The position numbers and the translations under genes are program-made. From positions 1-64,000 of the forward strand of contig JAOVVO010000328.1 of NCBI GenBank assembly GCA_028564675.1: DNA of 64,000 nucleotides, written 5' to 3'. This document shows, in pieces, positions 51,097 through 64,000 of this stretch. How positions within the stretch are numbered: the first letter of the stretch is position 1; every line of letters begins with the position of its first letter. The notes below the pieces were generated by a model, which did no database searches, had not been told where the DNA came from, and saw only the letters and a program-made list of their open reading frames with translations. The DNA comes from Onchocerca lupi (taxonomy: Eukaryota; Nematoda; Chromadorea; Rhabditida; Onchocercidae).

Positions 51097-51505
51097 TCAT
51101 CTATTCAGTGAATTTTTTCTTCTGTATAGTTCGTCGTGCATAATCGCAAAATAAAATTCTCCTTTTTGTAATAAATCTAACGATTCGCACGTACTCTAAC
51201 AAAATGAACGTATAATTTTCAAAGAAAAGGAGATAATCGATGGGCATGAATGTATTTCGAAAATGTGTGATGCATTAGGTTGCTTTCAGCGTGCTACATA
51301 AACAAAGGAATTTCGGGAGGTATACGGTGATAACATTACTTCGAATCGAAATGAGTGGGCGGGTCAAGATACTGTAATGGTCAATAAGCCAGGATACCTT
51401 GATAAGCAAAATGGGAAGATCCGAATCAGACTCATAGGTAAAGGGAATTCTTGGAAGCGAAGGACATAAATCGCGGATTCTCGGGAGAACTATTATCAGG
51501 TATCT
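50925..51505 (+). repeat. diverged local direct duplication
   Basis: The segment around 50975-51045 (ACTCATTGGTAAAGGAAATT, then GGAAGTGAAG and AAATCGCGGATTCCCGGGAG) recurs around 51425-51495 with about one change in five bases. A gap of about 20-25 bp lies just upstream in the second copy. Both copies have the same orientation. The second copy no longer keeps an open frame. Confidence 0.65.
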
Positions 51506-52650
51506 TACAATCTGCAGTAATGAAACATCTTAAAAAATAAATTCTCCTTGAAGATTTAAACGATCAGTCTGAATGGACTCATTTTTCCGGAATATTTTTA
51601 TTGCTAATAGGAAATTATTTTTCATGCTTTTCAACATCAGAAGAGTTTCATTCAAAGATCGCTTTAGTAGAATTCACAAACATTGGCTTCAAGAAATTTT
51701 TCGACAATTGGTGCCATCGTGAAAGGATTTGTTAGGCAAATGAAAGCTTGGCAGAGATATTTTTATTGTGTGATGAAGGCTTTATTATAACATAGTTTAT
51801 TTGCCTCCATTATGTTACATTAATAAATTTATAAATGAATTTTGAAAATACGATCGATAACTTAAATGCCTTTATTTATGGAAATTGGAAAGTTCATGGA
51901 TATTTGGTTTAGAATCGGAAACTGATAGGGTTTGGTGACGAATTGAAGCTAAATTGAAAAGCACTGTTAGCCGAATTACCGATGAGAGTAACGAATCTGG
52001 TGGATAATCTTGACTTTTTTTATAATGAAGATATTTACAATACTTTGGATAGCGCTTGATAACATCAAAAATGATAGATCAGACAATTAATTCATTGGAA
52101 AAAAATATTTACAGTATTTTAGCCCTTTCATATAATTAGGAAGATTGGAACCAAAGACATTATTTTTTTTGTTTTGGAAACATGAGTAAAACAATTTATA
52201 TTACAAAATCATTTACTTATATCGAGATATTTAATCAAACAAAAATATCTTGACCGTCTCGATATATTTGTCTTATAAAATATTTCGGTTTTCTCGATAA
52301 GTATCGATAAAAATTAGCAGTGATCAATGGGATTGCGAATTTCACATTGACTTCATCAAAGTGGTATACAAGTAAGAGAGATTTGGTAATTCGAGGGGTT
52401 ATTCAGAATTGGCTTTGTATATAATGGATAAGTCTAAAGTGATATTAATCAGTTTCTTTCATCAATTCTTCCGAACATTAAGTAACGATTGAAAGACATT
52501 TTAAACAGGAATCGCAAATGCTTCGTAGAAATTATTACCTGCTATGGAAGATGAAAACCTGAGAACGAGAATTTCATGCTTCATGAAATTGGAATAGAAT
52601 TATTTAATTCTAAAATTAGTTCTTTTATTTTAAGTAAGCTGCCGGATAAG

Positions 52651-55600
52651 ATGACAACATTGGAGAAGCAATTAAAGAAGCTACGAACAGCAGTTAGTGG
52701 GCAACTTGGAGTGGAACGACCACATGTGTCATTGCTTTTTGATAAGAAAGATGCAGGCTCGTTATACGTGGAAAATGTATTGCAAATCGGTCAGATATTT
52801 TTTGCATATTTTCTCGAGAGTTACAATTCAAAATTGATTAGAAAGTGGACAGAACTTGATTGTTTCTATTTTTCATATTAAGATCAATTTCTCATGATCA
52901 TGTACTCAAGTTATGCATTTCAATACTTTAAAGTGAGCACAGTACGAAACTGTTTAAATAATTTCATTTATTTTTACTTTACCGTTCAAAAATTGTTTTC
53001 CACTTAATTATAAATTTCGATCCAAAAATATTCAATTCCGTTTAGATTATCCCTTGATGAAGTTATCGCCGCTAGTTCAGATAATTTGGTATTAAATGAT
53101 CATATGAAGAGATTATTTTCTTAGCTTATTTGAAGCTTCGTAGATACTTCCTATCATGTTTCACAATCACTTTGATCGAGTAGAGTATAGTTTAATAATA
53201 TAGGGTTCTTTTGCAATCATTAATAGTCAATTTTTTTGAGTTTTTTTTTTTTTCGCGAATTTTTTATGCTGTAATTGTAGGGCTTGCTGGATTAGCAGAA
53301 CTACGGAAAGTTGATCCAAAATTTGCTATTGAAGAAGAGGACTTATTTGATGATGCAGCAGTTAATGTGCAACGTGCACTTTTGACAAAGGAAGAAAATG
53401 ATCTACTTGATGAGAAACTTGAACGAGTGATCATACAACTTTCTGCTTACTTGCATCATCTCTCAGCTAAGCAAATACTGGAATGGTTGATATTTCAGTT
53501 TCATGTAAGTCTTATGTTCCACATTGTTTCACTTTGACACATCACTTTTTGAACTATATCCTGTTTTCAATTACAAATTTTGGGAAAAATTTTTTCTGAA
53601 TTATTAATTCATATTATCATCATTAAACAGAGAAATAAATAAAAGAAAAAAAGTTACTCGTATGATCAGAAATTAGTAGATATCGTATATCATTGAATAG
53701 TTTTCAAAAAATAAAAGCATTCAATCGGTAAAAATCGAATTCAATGCGAATTCAAGTTGAAAATAAAAATTACTTGCAGAATAGTTTGGGATTTTTGTAA
53801 GATATAAAGTTTTAGAGTTAAAATTTAAAAGATATTAAGTGAAATTAAACAAAAATTAACATTATTTGGGAGAAAAATTTGTGGATTTAGTTAATTCAAT
53901 TATTTGTGAAACTCTTATGTTAATAATACTTTGTGGAAAGATATAAAAGGCTATTCTATAACTGCAAATGAAAATTTATTCGAAAGCAGTATTTAGGATG
54001 ATTTAATAAGTATTGACGATAAGAACTTCTTTACGATTTGCTTTTGTCTCATTTCTGCACACTTTGTTCGAAAATTCATTTAAATTTAAGGTACAAAGCT
54101 TCAATGCCGAAGCATTATTTATTGCTTTCTTACCATATCACAACTCAAATATATTTGGACGACTATTGTCTATACTTGATTTAAAAGGATTAGAATATGA
54201 TTGGGTCAAAGATTATGCTAATTCAGAAGCGCCTATCCCAATGACAAAATTGGTCGTCATTTGTGCTTCAAGAAATCACTCATTACTCACTCTTATACAT
54301 AACTACATCGAACGTGTCAGAGAGGCTAGATTTTGATTTTTTATTTATAATTATTATAATCAATCTATATAACTGGTTTTTACTACTTAATTGATTTTGT
54401 CAGGTTCGAACACAAATAAAACAAATCGGAAATTATTTGAACGAGATATATTAAAGAGATGTGTTCTAATTTGATGCAGTCATAAATGACATAAGTGGAA
54501 GGGATACGCTGTCTAAATTGATCATTATAATTAGATAATCCCTTTTAATATGCTTTTGATGGTCATCCTGATATATGTCTGTTATATTGTTGGAATAATC
54601 TTCTAGTGTTCGTAGCAGTAGTTGGCTTCCGCAGTGGAATGCTGTTTATGGGAATTTTGAAAATTCAATGAAATTTATCAGTGTTTCATTTTTTCAAAGT
54701 CATTAATTTATTACGGAGGAATTTAACGATGTTTAGTAAATGACCTATTCTATTTGCACTTTTTTCAGTTATTTAGTGCAAAGTTTGTGGAGACTAAATT
54801 ACCACATTTATTCACCTTTTATGCTTCAATTTCTGTGCACCTGTTGGCAAAATCTGATGTAACAGATGCTTTAGTTTCGAAAATGTTGCCTTTCCTGGCC
54901 AGAGGATTAGTGTAAGTTCATATTTTGTTTTCTTATTGAGGAAATCTTAGTATGTTTAGTAAAGGAATCGTTATTTAAAAAACTATTCATGTAATTTAAA
55001 TTATAATTGTAACCATATGGAATTGAACAATCTTTATTATATTTAATAATTTTTTCGACTGCATCCGTATTTATGAAGAAATTAACTGCTTTTAGATCTG
55101 ATTTAGTTTCTCTGCGATTGGCATGTCTTATTGTAATAAGTCAGCTTTGCATAAATGTGAAGTTAGTATCCAGCAAGCTCGATTCAATGATTAAGCTTAT
55201 TTTGCTGAAAATGGACAATTATACGATGAAAGAATCAATTGACACTTTGGTAGTCATTTATCAGCGTCAAGAAATAACTAGCTTCCCACTGAAGTAAATT
55301 TCTTTATGCTTTCATTGTTTCGAAAACATTACAGATAGTTTAAACTTTTAGCGCATAAGTCTGGTGATTAATCCAAAGTGTTGGCATAACTATTATAGAT
55401 ATTTTATAGATACTCATTAGTTTCTATCACTTTTTTAATCAAATTCAGTCCGTTGTTTCCTTTTTTTTTTTCACAGATGCCAATAATGTTGCATGATATC
55501 TATTAGTTCTCATTAAAGGAGGTTCAAGCTTAAGTGGTTTTCTTATGTTTTTGATTATAGCAATTAAATATTTTGCAGCTCTTTTGCTTTTTGAGTATGT

Positions 55601-58600
55601 ATGTGTGCGTCAAGTTCTTGACTTTTTTATTCGAAAAATTTTTTCACTTTCAGATTAAAGACTGCTTTAAAAATTGTTAGAAAAGATGAATATCTGCATA
55701 TTTCGGAATACATCAAATCTTTATTTTCTATTACGGACATGCGACAATTTATTGGCGCATTTGCGCAAACTTTTATTCCTTTACTGTCAAAATGCGGTAA
55801 TTCCATTAATTCTTAATCACTGTTAGCATTTTATTGGTCTTAAAAAATTGCTCAAGCCTATATTTTCCGGAAAAGTTATGAAATTTTTCCTTTTGGTATT
55901 TAGAAAACGATGTAAGTTTTGAGAAGTTTCATTGTTTATTATCCATAGATAAGGAAGAGAAGTTGATGGAATTATGCAGTTTCTGCATCAATTGCTTGGA
56001 TTTAACCTTACTGAATGATCGTATATCCGAAACAATCTTGAGTTTGACACTGGAATTACTGTCAGAAATAAATGATGCTGGGAAAATTCCGGATATTTTT
56101 TGCAAACATATACGTGCTTTGATATTTAGGTTTGTTTCTTTTGATACATTTGTTAGATGATTAATGTTGTCGGGAATTTTGTGACACAATCGAATCTCAA
56201 ACTTGGGTAACCATTTGTTACAAAAATTTGGTAATGCGACAATTAAAAATCAATCGCATCAATAAAACAAGTTTAATGATGAAATTATTAATGTGTAAAA
56301 AAGGGGTACGAATGGAAAAAATTTTAAATAATTGGGACGTAGAACAAACCACTCGTTGGTATGAATAGTTTTAAAGTGATAGAGGAGAAAGGATGGATAG
56401 CGCAATACATCTGCGCTTTTTTTAGTGCGATAGCTGTGTTTTTTATGCGGTACAGTTATCTGTTAGATTATGACATAGATTAGGTCTAACAGGAAATGAA
56501 TACACATGCAAAAATATTACTAATCATTTACAATGCAAGCAAAAAAATCACTATCCGTTGTTCCGATAAATATTACAGTTTATAGATCCAACTTTCACTC
56601 TTTTTCTTTTAGATATTAATTTATTGAAATTCAGATGTAAATTTTAAAATATACATGTCAATATAGCATTTTCATTCAGAAAAAATGATCAAAGAATGAT
56701 TTTAATAGGATGATTTGATAATGCAGTGAATTGAAATATTATATCTGTCTGCAAGGTTTAATTATTTCCGTAGAGAAGTGTATACGGCTCTTTACTAGAG
56801 AAGTCTTTACAATGTATGCTCTAAGTTAGCTCAAGAGTATTTTTTAAGTACCAAATTCAATTCACATAAATATACTCTGATCTAAGTACCAAGGCTTTCT
56901 AGTTCAGTATTGATATGTACTGTCGATAGGGATTGAAATTTTAATTTGCTCATAAATTAATCATCAGTCCAGCAGTAAGGATATAGCATAGCAGAATTAT
57001 CTTTCATTTCTTCTCATATATTGCGATTTTAGATTTCCCAATGCTTTTGCAACGATTGGTTCGGAGTGGAAAGTGCGCGATGAAAGTGTTTATAATATGT
57101 TACTGAAAGCCTGTAAATTTGAACAGTACGAGGTATTAGTGTTTTTTCACTTAACATTAAAATCTTTAATTTCTCCTATTTCTGTCGTTCTGGTTTCGTT
57201 ATCTTCATTGTTTCAAAATCAGTAATTAGCCAATTTATTCGTATAAAGAAGTTTTTCACTTTTCGTATATTCATCACGTCATGAAATTAATGAGTGAGAT
57301 TGTAATTTACATGTAGGTTAAATCGTATTATTTAGATTGAAACTTTCGAAGTGGTTGCAGTGGAAAAAAAAAAGCGACGCCGACGTCATAGTAGCACTAA
57401 AAATAGTACAGGTGAAGAAGGGAGTCAATCCTCACCTCATGTTTCAAAGCCTGCATTGAAAAGAAAGCGACCGGAAGAAATTAAGGTAATAACTTGAACA
57501 CTTATACTTATTTTGGATGATACGCAAACAAACAACTATTTTTTATGATAACTAGATGCATTTAATGCGTGATTTTCTGAGTGTGTGCTAAAGGATTATT
57601 CATTACTAATGATTTTCAGCAAGAGCAATTGAATTCTGTTCGCGAACCACTCAAAATCACATTCAAAGGTGATCCAGTAGAAAAGTTAATTGATACAATT
57701 AAAGCTGAAGATTGGCCTCTTGCAGAAGCAGGTCTTGAAGTGAGTTTTTTTTTTCCTCTTTTGTAATTTATATCAGTTCTGAAAATTTTTCCTGAAGAAA
57801 AGTAGTATCATTCTAGAAGTTCAATATAAATGGGGGAAAAGATATTATTTAAGAAAATTTTCCGACAATAAACTGAGAAAATTGAAGGAAAAACTATGTT
57901 CTCAATTAGTGAATCACGGAATCTATCTTCTTCCATACCAGACTTTTCCGTCACCAGCAAATTTTTTATTTTGTTGTCTAGTATATCATTTTCATTTGAA
58001 ACTTTAAAGGTTCGGTCACCGTTCATTTGTTTCGGACATACTTTGAATGCTAAGCTTCTTCTTACTTTTAAAAGCACATAATGCAGATGTCTGGAAGTTT
58101 TTGATCTGTGCACAGAATGATATATGGGGCACTTAGATAAGAAAGTATGATCACAATGATGATTTCCTAATAAATCGTGGCGCTAAATCTTTAAGAAAAT
58201 ACTTGTTAATTTTTGATAGGAATTCATTCATATTTCAATGTGATAGTTTTTCCTCTTTTTTTTTGCAGTTCAATTTCTGTTTTAGAAATTAACTACACCT
58301 TCTTATTTGAAAAATCGAACAGCATCTGATTTTGAAATATTTTTCTCAAAAATGGTCGCTATTGCACTGGCAGAAGGAACACGTCTGAAAACTGCAATAA
58401 AAAATGCTCTATCACAAGTAGGCGAAATTTCACTGGTTCATTTCTAATTTAAAATTAAGAAATAGATTATTTCAGGTTTGCGAAAATTAAAATTTTCGAA
58501 ATTCTCTTCTTATAAACAAAAGATTTGCAAAAATTCTGGTAATATTCCCGATGATTATTGGTTTTTTTTCTTTTTTTATGAAGGGAAAATAACTTTTTGT

Positions 58601-61600
58601 TTTTGTCAGTTTTCAATTTTTTTTACAGCTACCGGTGGATGCCGATTTTGCGCTTTCTTTATTGAAACCCTATACTGAATCGAAGGGTTCAAGGCGAAAT
58701 CGTGATATATGCCATTGGTCTTGCTTTAAACATGAAGATGTCGAGAAATTTGAAATTAGGCGTCTCTTTGTACTGGAATTATTGCTTGTAAATCGCACTA
58801 TTCAAGCGTCGGCTAAACTGTTCTATCATCTTTATGAAATTTTGAAAGAGTGAGTCGGATTTTCAAAATTAAAACATTTGTTTGAAAAATTGAAAATACT
58901 TGTTCCAGCTATAAATATCGATTATCATTTTCTTTGGAATAAATACAGAATATTGATTCATCAATCATCAAAGGAGGCTACAACAAAAATGATGGGAGTT
59001 CTTTGGGCCAATTTTTTAGTTGAAAATAAAAAATGGTATTTACAGGGTTATGCAGAAAGCTGATGAAGATAGTCAATATTTGGAGCAGCTGATTATTAAT
59101 TTCATTGTATGTTTGGTTAAAAATCCTCGTAAGTTTATTTGCTTTTTGGGTCTGAATATCCTGATAAGATGCATCAAAAGTATAACAGACATATAAACAG
59201 AATAATTTAAGGTAGATATTTGAGCTTCAGTATAAAATTGTATCATAATTAGAATCGGTTATTATATTCTATGTAATGTCTCTAGTCTTATTGTTCGCTG
59301 TTATTTCTCTTTCTGTCATGTGTCAAATTAAAGGCTATTTTGATTTTGTCTTTATTTCACATCTATTATGCTTCCATGTAATTTCAGGTGGTTATAAAGT
59401 TTTGGTGGACGATTTACAGTTGGATACAATCGTTGATATTGTTCGCCATACTCAAAATCATCGAATTCTTCGAGATTGTTTGCAATTGCTTACATGTGCT
59501 GTAATTGTTTCGCCAGTAAGTTTCGAAAGAATTTCCGATTTTTGAGAGTCTCAATAAATCGTAAATTTTTTCTTACGATTTATTGAAACTCTCAGAAATT
59601 GGGAATTTCAGAAATTAACGTTGAAGAATAAATTATTGAGAAATTTCTGAGTAATTATATTCGTTTTACAGAAAAAGGTATTGGCACATTTGATGTCTGT
59701 TTATACGTTTATGGGTGATGGAGTTTTAAAGAAGGATAACGATTTAACACTGAGTGTCATTGAGGAAACGTTGAATGTGTTATTTACAACTGTTATGAAC
59801 GAAAAGGTTGTGCCAGTAAATTCATGAACTTTAAGTTTGAATTTTTTGTTTCATAAAGTATTTGTAAAAAGCTTTTTAGCGAAAAGCTTTAGCGAAAATT
59901 TATAGTTTGGAAACTGTAATAATGGATAATTCCATATTGATCTATCAAAATATTTCGAAAGTTTTGAAAATTTAATCTTTTTATCTAGCGATTTTTTAGG
60001 ACCAATCGTTTCACGAGCAACTGGTGACGACTTCGCGATTATTTGCAGCATCAATTACTGATATTCCAGCTCATCGACGTGATAGAATTTTACATGCTGT
60101 AGCTCGTTCGGCCGGAACACATTATATTTGGGTGGTTATCGCCATTCTTTTTGAGCGGTACTGCTTAAATTGGCCTAAAAAGCCAGAAGGTTCGTTACTG
60201 TATATGTCTTGGTTGATAAGAGGGGATTTTCTCTTATTTCTTGAATTTTTTAAGTCAATAAGAATTCGATTTTTTCCTTCTCAAAATTATTTTCTGCTAA
60301 ATGTTTTATGGTCTATCATTTACAAATTTCGAGAATTTGATGTTGGAAGAATTGCAAGTATCTGAAGTAAGATAAATCCAAGATATATATAATCCTTTAA
60401 TCCAACACTTTTGATTATGCAGTTTTGTTGGATATGCAATTTTCCACTGGATTATTGCTTTCCATTTAACAATAATGGCTAATTTTCAGGTCGAACATCA
60501 GCTGAATTGTATGAGGAAATGTCAACGATTATGGTATCGGAATATGATGTCGTAGAACAGCTCTCATGCACAGCAAATTTGATAAAATATATTATCAAAT
60601 TGGGAGGTGATTTCTCAGCTTGCAAAAGCCCAACTGCAAGCGATAATCAGAAGGAAAAATTTCTGACGAAAATATTCGATCGAACGAAATATTCGGTGCA
60701 GAAATTGCGGCACTATCGTTTCGCTATATTGGGCTGGATTGCTAGGTTTTTAGAAAGTGACGAATTTAAAGCAAAGGTAAATTTCTCATCTACGTATTAA
60801 TTTTTTTAGACAAAAATACTTCAATCATTTATGTGGAACATTAAAAATTTTTTCAAATCATTAAGATGAAATAATTGAATTCATCGAAATTCTTGTTTAT
60901 CGAAATGAAATAATTGAAAGCTTCTGATTTTCAATTTCAGTTAGTAGCTGTTGATAATAGTTCATATGATGGGCTGCTTGAAATCGCTAAGGCTCTTCTG
61001 CTTTGTTCTGTTGAACTTGACGATTTCGTCACTACGGAGACATTAGATTCTGAGAAACATAATGTGCAAGAAAATTCAAACCAACAGACTACAAACAATT
61101 ATAAATATTGGATTGCCGTTTCATCACGTGCAGATATCGTTATTGAAAAGGTTCATCCAAAAATTTTAAATTCAGCTTATTTAAATAAGAAAAATTCAAC
61201 TGCCAGTACGGTAAAATTAAAAAATTTTTGAAAGATCTGAAGATGATTCGTACGCTTTTAGAATTAAAATCTTGTTTCAGTTCCAAAACTTGTTGCCAAG
61301 TAATGTTTGCGGACATATTGTGGTGGATGTTCTGGAGCAAACTGCAACTACGCCAAAATTGAGGGATCGAGCATTGCAATTTCTGAATGCTAAACTTCTG
61401 CAGGATGGTTCATATATATGTACAGTGAAAATGGATCACTTGAATAGCTTGATTGCGAAATTTAATTCTTGGTTACGACCGGTTGAAAAAGAATTTGATG
61501 TAAGTTTATAGGATTTGAATTTATAGTCTATACGAACCTTCTTGCTAATGGCTGATTATGGATACCATCGCTTTTGATTCTTTGCTATAATTATAATTAT

Positions 61601-64000
61601 ACAGAAGTAAACAGTTTATAGCATGAATAGATTCCTTAGTTATAACATTAATTTATTTTAGGTTGATCTGTGCCAAAAAGCAGCCCATACATTGAAACTG
61701 GTGGCACGTAGCATGACATCATCAACAGATTTCATGTTATTATCTGAAACCTTAGAATTAACTGTGGAATTGGTAAGTTCCATTTTGTGTCATATGTTTG
61801 TCAAGGATTTTTTTATGAATTTATGTTTTAGAATATTAGAAACAGTCCTGTAATTCGAGTAAAAAAAAAAAGTTGGTCCAAATTCGAAACTTTTGAGTAC
61901 GACAAAATTTAATCGTTTTTTTTTTCTTTTAATTATATATATTTTTTACTTTATTAGGTCATTTTCTGCTTTTAACATGTATTTGTAGCTGAATAATCGG
62001 AGCATGTATGATGAACCAGTAACGGGTAGTTTACTTTTGTTAGCTGGTGAATTAATGCGCTTTCAACGCGTAAAAAATTCTATTCTGTATTCAAATGTTC
62101 TGACAGAGATCTGTACTGAAATTCTTTTCGCTGTACTTGAAACACAAACTGTAATCGGAACTATTAGTAATCAGCAGACTAATCTATCAAAAGATAGTGC
62201 TTTATGTGGGCGAAGACGACGCACGCAACATTCTATGAGCGGTCGTTATGTCAGTAAGTTATAGTTCTGATCTCGATAAAATTTGAAGATTTGTTTCAAA
62301 TGTGAATCTGAAGAGGGAATAAAAGGAATGGGTTAAGTAAAAGCTTAATGTTTCACTTTTTCATTTTATCATATTTTTTGATTTCGTTGGATATTACTCA
62401 AAGTAATGTTTTTAATTTAAAAATCCAGTTTTCAAAATGCAATACTTTATTATTTTCAGCAAGCAGTGATGCATTATTGATCTGTTCATTGGTATGCTTA
62501 CAAAGAATTTTAGAGAATTTCGCTGACTTTATTTTTAAACATCTCCCATCCATTCTTATTATTATTTCACGGCTATGTTGTATCTGTGACTACATACCTT
62601 CCGTGGTAAGTTTTAAGCTGTTAATTCTTGAAATTGGCTATATGTATTGGATTTATTCACTTCGCAAACTTTTTCTTCATAATAAAGTCATATGATATTA
62701 TCAGAATTTTGTCCATTGTTGATGAATCATAAAAATGTTTTTAAAATTCGGTTCGATAATTTGAATTTGAAATGTGATCTAAACAAAATGATCCATTACT
62801 AGATTAAATTCTTATGTATAGCAAAAGCGTTCGTTGAAATTGCAACAGATGTCAAAAATTCGAACTGCTAGGTTTACTTGACTCGATAGTTCTTAGATAC
62901 TTCAGAACTTTAGCCAGAATCGTATGAAATTACTTTAGCAAATAAAAAAAAGAAGGAAATAAAAGCAAATGTCTTATTATTGAATCTTTATGATGACTCA
63001 ATTTTCTTTTAGTCTTTAGCAGTAATGTTTTCTCATATCAGTTATAAATATCCTATTTTACGAAATTTATGTAATTCATAAAAAAAAAAAAGAGAGAAAG
63101 AAGATAAAGGAGCTTAGAAAATAAGGATAAAAATTAGATAATTCAAAGATATCTTATTTGATAAAATTGCTTCTTTCTATCATTCTCACTCTATGCGCCA
63201 ATATAGAAGATCTGAAAAAAAGATCCTGCATGTGGATTTATTTTTCAGGATTGTTCCATTCAACAGCTGCAGTCAGCAAACAAATTTTCAGCTGCTCAAC
63301 AACGAATTTCCTATATATGTCGTTCTTTGTCAAAAATGGAGCTAAGAATTGTTTTAGATGCTTTTGATGAAGCTTGCAAGACTTTGACTACTGAACCGGC
63401 AAGTTCTTGTTTTTATTCCGTTTAACATCTTATTTATTTATGGAATCGAACTTAATAGGTTGGATTCCATAACCTGAAACGAAAATTAGTATTTATCTAC
63501 TACTAGTAATGCCTTGGCGTTACCATCAGACAGTGAAAAATTCGATGCTCTGAATAGATCACTGCAAGAGTAATTATGAAATTTCGGAATTATACTTACT
63601 TCATTTTATTAAGTATTTACATATTCATCTTTTATTTTTTCCTACTTTCTTCAACTTATTGCTTCAAATTTTTTGTCAACGTTTATAATCACTTCAATTA
63701 GTGATAATTAGTAATCATGAAATTCTTGTGGAAATATAATATGCAGCGATTGGAGGCTGATACTAGAATCTTGAAATTAAATGGAAAAACTTACATAATA
63801 TAAACACTCGAGAAATTACTTGAAGAAATCTATTTTAATTTTACTTTTTACTTGTAATATTTATAGGCAGCTACGGGTATGCTTTTCAAAATGTTTTCGT
63901 CGATTAATGATATTAAAAATAGACAAATATTGCTAAAATTTGTTGTTCCTGTATGCGATGTTTACTTCCATGGTCTTGACGTGCGTTCAAGTAATGTGAA
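52651..64000 (+). CDS. toe-1: HEATR1/UTP10 small-subunit processome protein, 3' partial
   Basis: Twenty-four exons, 3' end outside the window: 52651-52789, 53281-53504, 54091-54315, 54769-54911, 55096-55293, 55654-55796, 55904-56129, 57033-57132, 57336-57485, 57620-57739, 58286-58417, 58629-58849, 59046-59128, 59388-59515, 59672-59815, 60000-60189, 60490-60776, 60941-61210, 61281-61499, 61662-61772, 61989-62253, 62460-62605, 63249-63398, 63867-64000; about 1382 residues, all in phase. HEATR1 is a HEAT-repeat scaffold of the t-UTP complex for rDNA transcription and 18S rRNA processing in the nucleolus. Diagnostic segments are MTTLEKQLKKLR, LEWLIFQFH, FNAEALFIAFLPYH and SVQKLRHYRFAILGWIARFL. 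Exon 9 adds a basic EKKKRRRRH block and a KRKRPEE motif (likely nuclear localisation). The middle is several hundred residues shorter than in vertebrates. The last part should enter the BP28CT domain. The exon 1 and exon 3 donors are weak (GTCAGA); intron 23 is GC-AG. Confidence 0.93.
59529..59609. ncRNA. intronic hairpin, pre-miRNA-sized
   Basis: Within HEATR1 intron 14 (59516-59671), arms 59529-59564 and 59573-59609 are close to exact reverse complements around an 8-base loop. GTAA/TTAC and TCAATAAATC/GATTTATTGA pair perfectly, and GAGAG/CTCTC follows after a single mismatch. The mismatches that remain are scattered toward the base. About 80 nt of fold-back with a small loop matches a pre-miRNA in size. 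Either strand could be the transcribed one. It may also be a short inverted-repeat remnant of a mobile element. Confidence 0.4.
63399..63866 (+). other. toe-1: GC-AG intron of HEATR1
   Basis: Exon 23 ends ACT GAA CCG and the intron starts GCAAGT, otherwise a perfect donor consensus with C in place of T. The acceptor TTTATAG precedes GCAGCTACGGG at 63867. The join is in phase and preserves family sequence on both sides. GC-AG introns make up a small fraction of introns in nematodes. Confidence 0.7.

Larger units (their letters stand above)
48661..52650. other. divergent intergenic region, REC8-like / HEATR1
   Basis: Four kilobases separate the divergent start codons of the REC8-like gene and HEATR1. 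It contains a 136-codon minus-strand frame (48740-49150) of Phe/Tyr/Ile-rich composition typical of AT-rich noise, the 30-bp tandem repeat at 49895-50250, and a diverged local duplication at about 50925-51060 and 51385-51505. Promoters of both genes are expected near its ends; none is assigned. Confidence 0.5.

Noticed and set aside
1..64000. Bacterial-type systems (CRISPR, phage, operons, endosymbiont insertions such as Wolbachia)
   Set aside because: No regularly spaced repeats with unique spacers, no long uninterrupted bacterial-style ORFs and no bacterial gene order; all supported genes are intron-rich and animal-like.

Overview
This window is nuclear DNA of a nematode, probably a filarial or related spirurid worm. 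Three things point that way. It is extremely AT-rich, with many homopolymeric A/T tracts. Its genes consist of many short exons with GT-AG introns and nematode-type acceptors (T-rich followed by CAG or TAG). The proteins include a family known chiefly from nematodes, the 'abnormal cell migration protein 18-like fibronectin type I' modules. There are no ribosome binding sites, operons of bacterial type, CRISPR arrays, insertion sequences or recognisable tRNA/rRNA genes. Every exon boundary given here was placed by eye, using splice consensus, reading-frame phase and family knowledge, without transcript data.

Layout. (1) 1-5793: AT-rich sequence with no convincing gene. (2) 5794-14809, minus strand: a seven-exon gene for a secreted protein of repeated MIG-18-like Fn1 modules. 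(3) 14810-29271: a 14.4 kb gene-poor stretch with microsatellites, A/T tracts and a few GC-richer patches. (4) 29272-32279, minus strand: seven exons of the succinate dehydrogenase iron-sulfur subunit (sdhb-1). (5) 32280-34870: a divergent intergenic region with a CpG/alternating-purine patch and two sets of tandem repeats. (6) 34871-37679, plus strand: nine exons of a Tudor-like, cysteine-pair protein that I cannot name. (7) 38237-41332, minus strand: eight exons of an ACBP plus enoyl-CoA isomerase protein (ECI2/ECH-4 type). (8) 42687-48660, minus strand: about sixteen exons of a REC8-type meiotic cohesin kleisin. (9) 48661-52650: an intergenic region with a 30-bp coding-phase minisatellite and a diverged local duplication. 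(10) 52651 to the window end, plus strand: 24 exons of HEATR1/UTP10 (C. elegans TOE-1), whose 3' end lies outside the window.

The genes do not form one pathway. SDHB (respiratory complex II) and the ACBP-isomerase (fatty-acid beta-oxidation) are both mitochondrial energy genes. REC8 acts in meiotic chromosome cohesion, HEATR1 in small-subunit rRNA processing, the Tudor-like protein probably in the nucleus, and the Fn1-module protein outside the cell. The most interesting local signals are: a near-perfect inverted repeat inside a HEATR1 intron (miRNA-precursor-sized); a 13-bp perfect stem starting a few bases after the REC8 start codon; an SDHB junction without a GT donor; a pair of competing acceptors in the Tudor-like gene, the stronger of which leads to a premature stop; and two short tandem repeats whose periods are multiples of three and keep a reading frame open.
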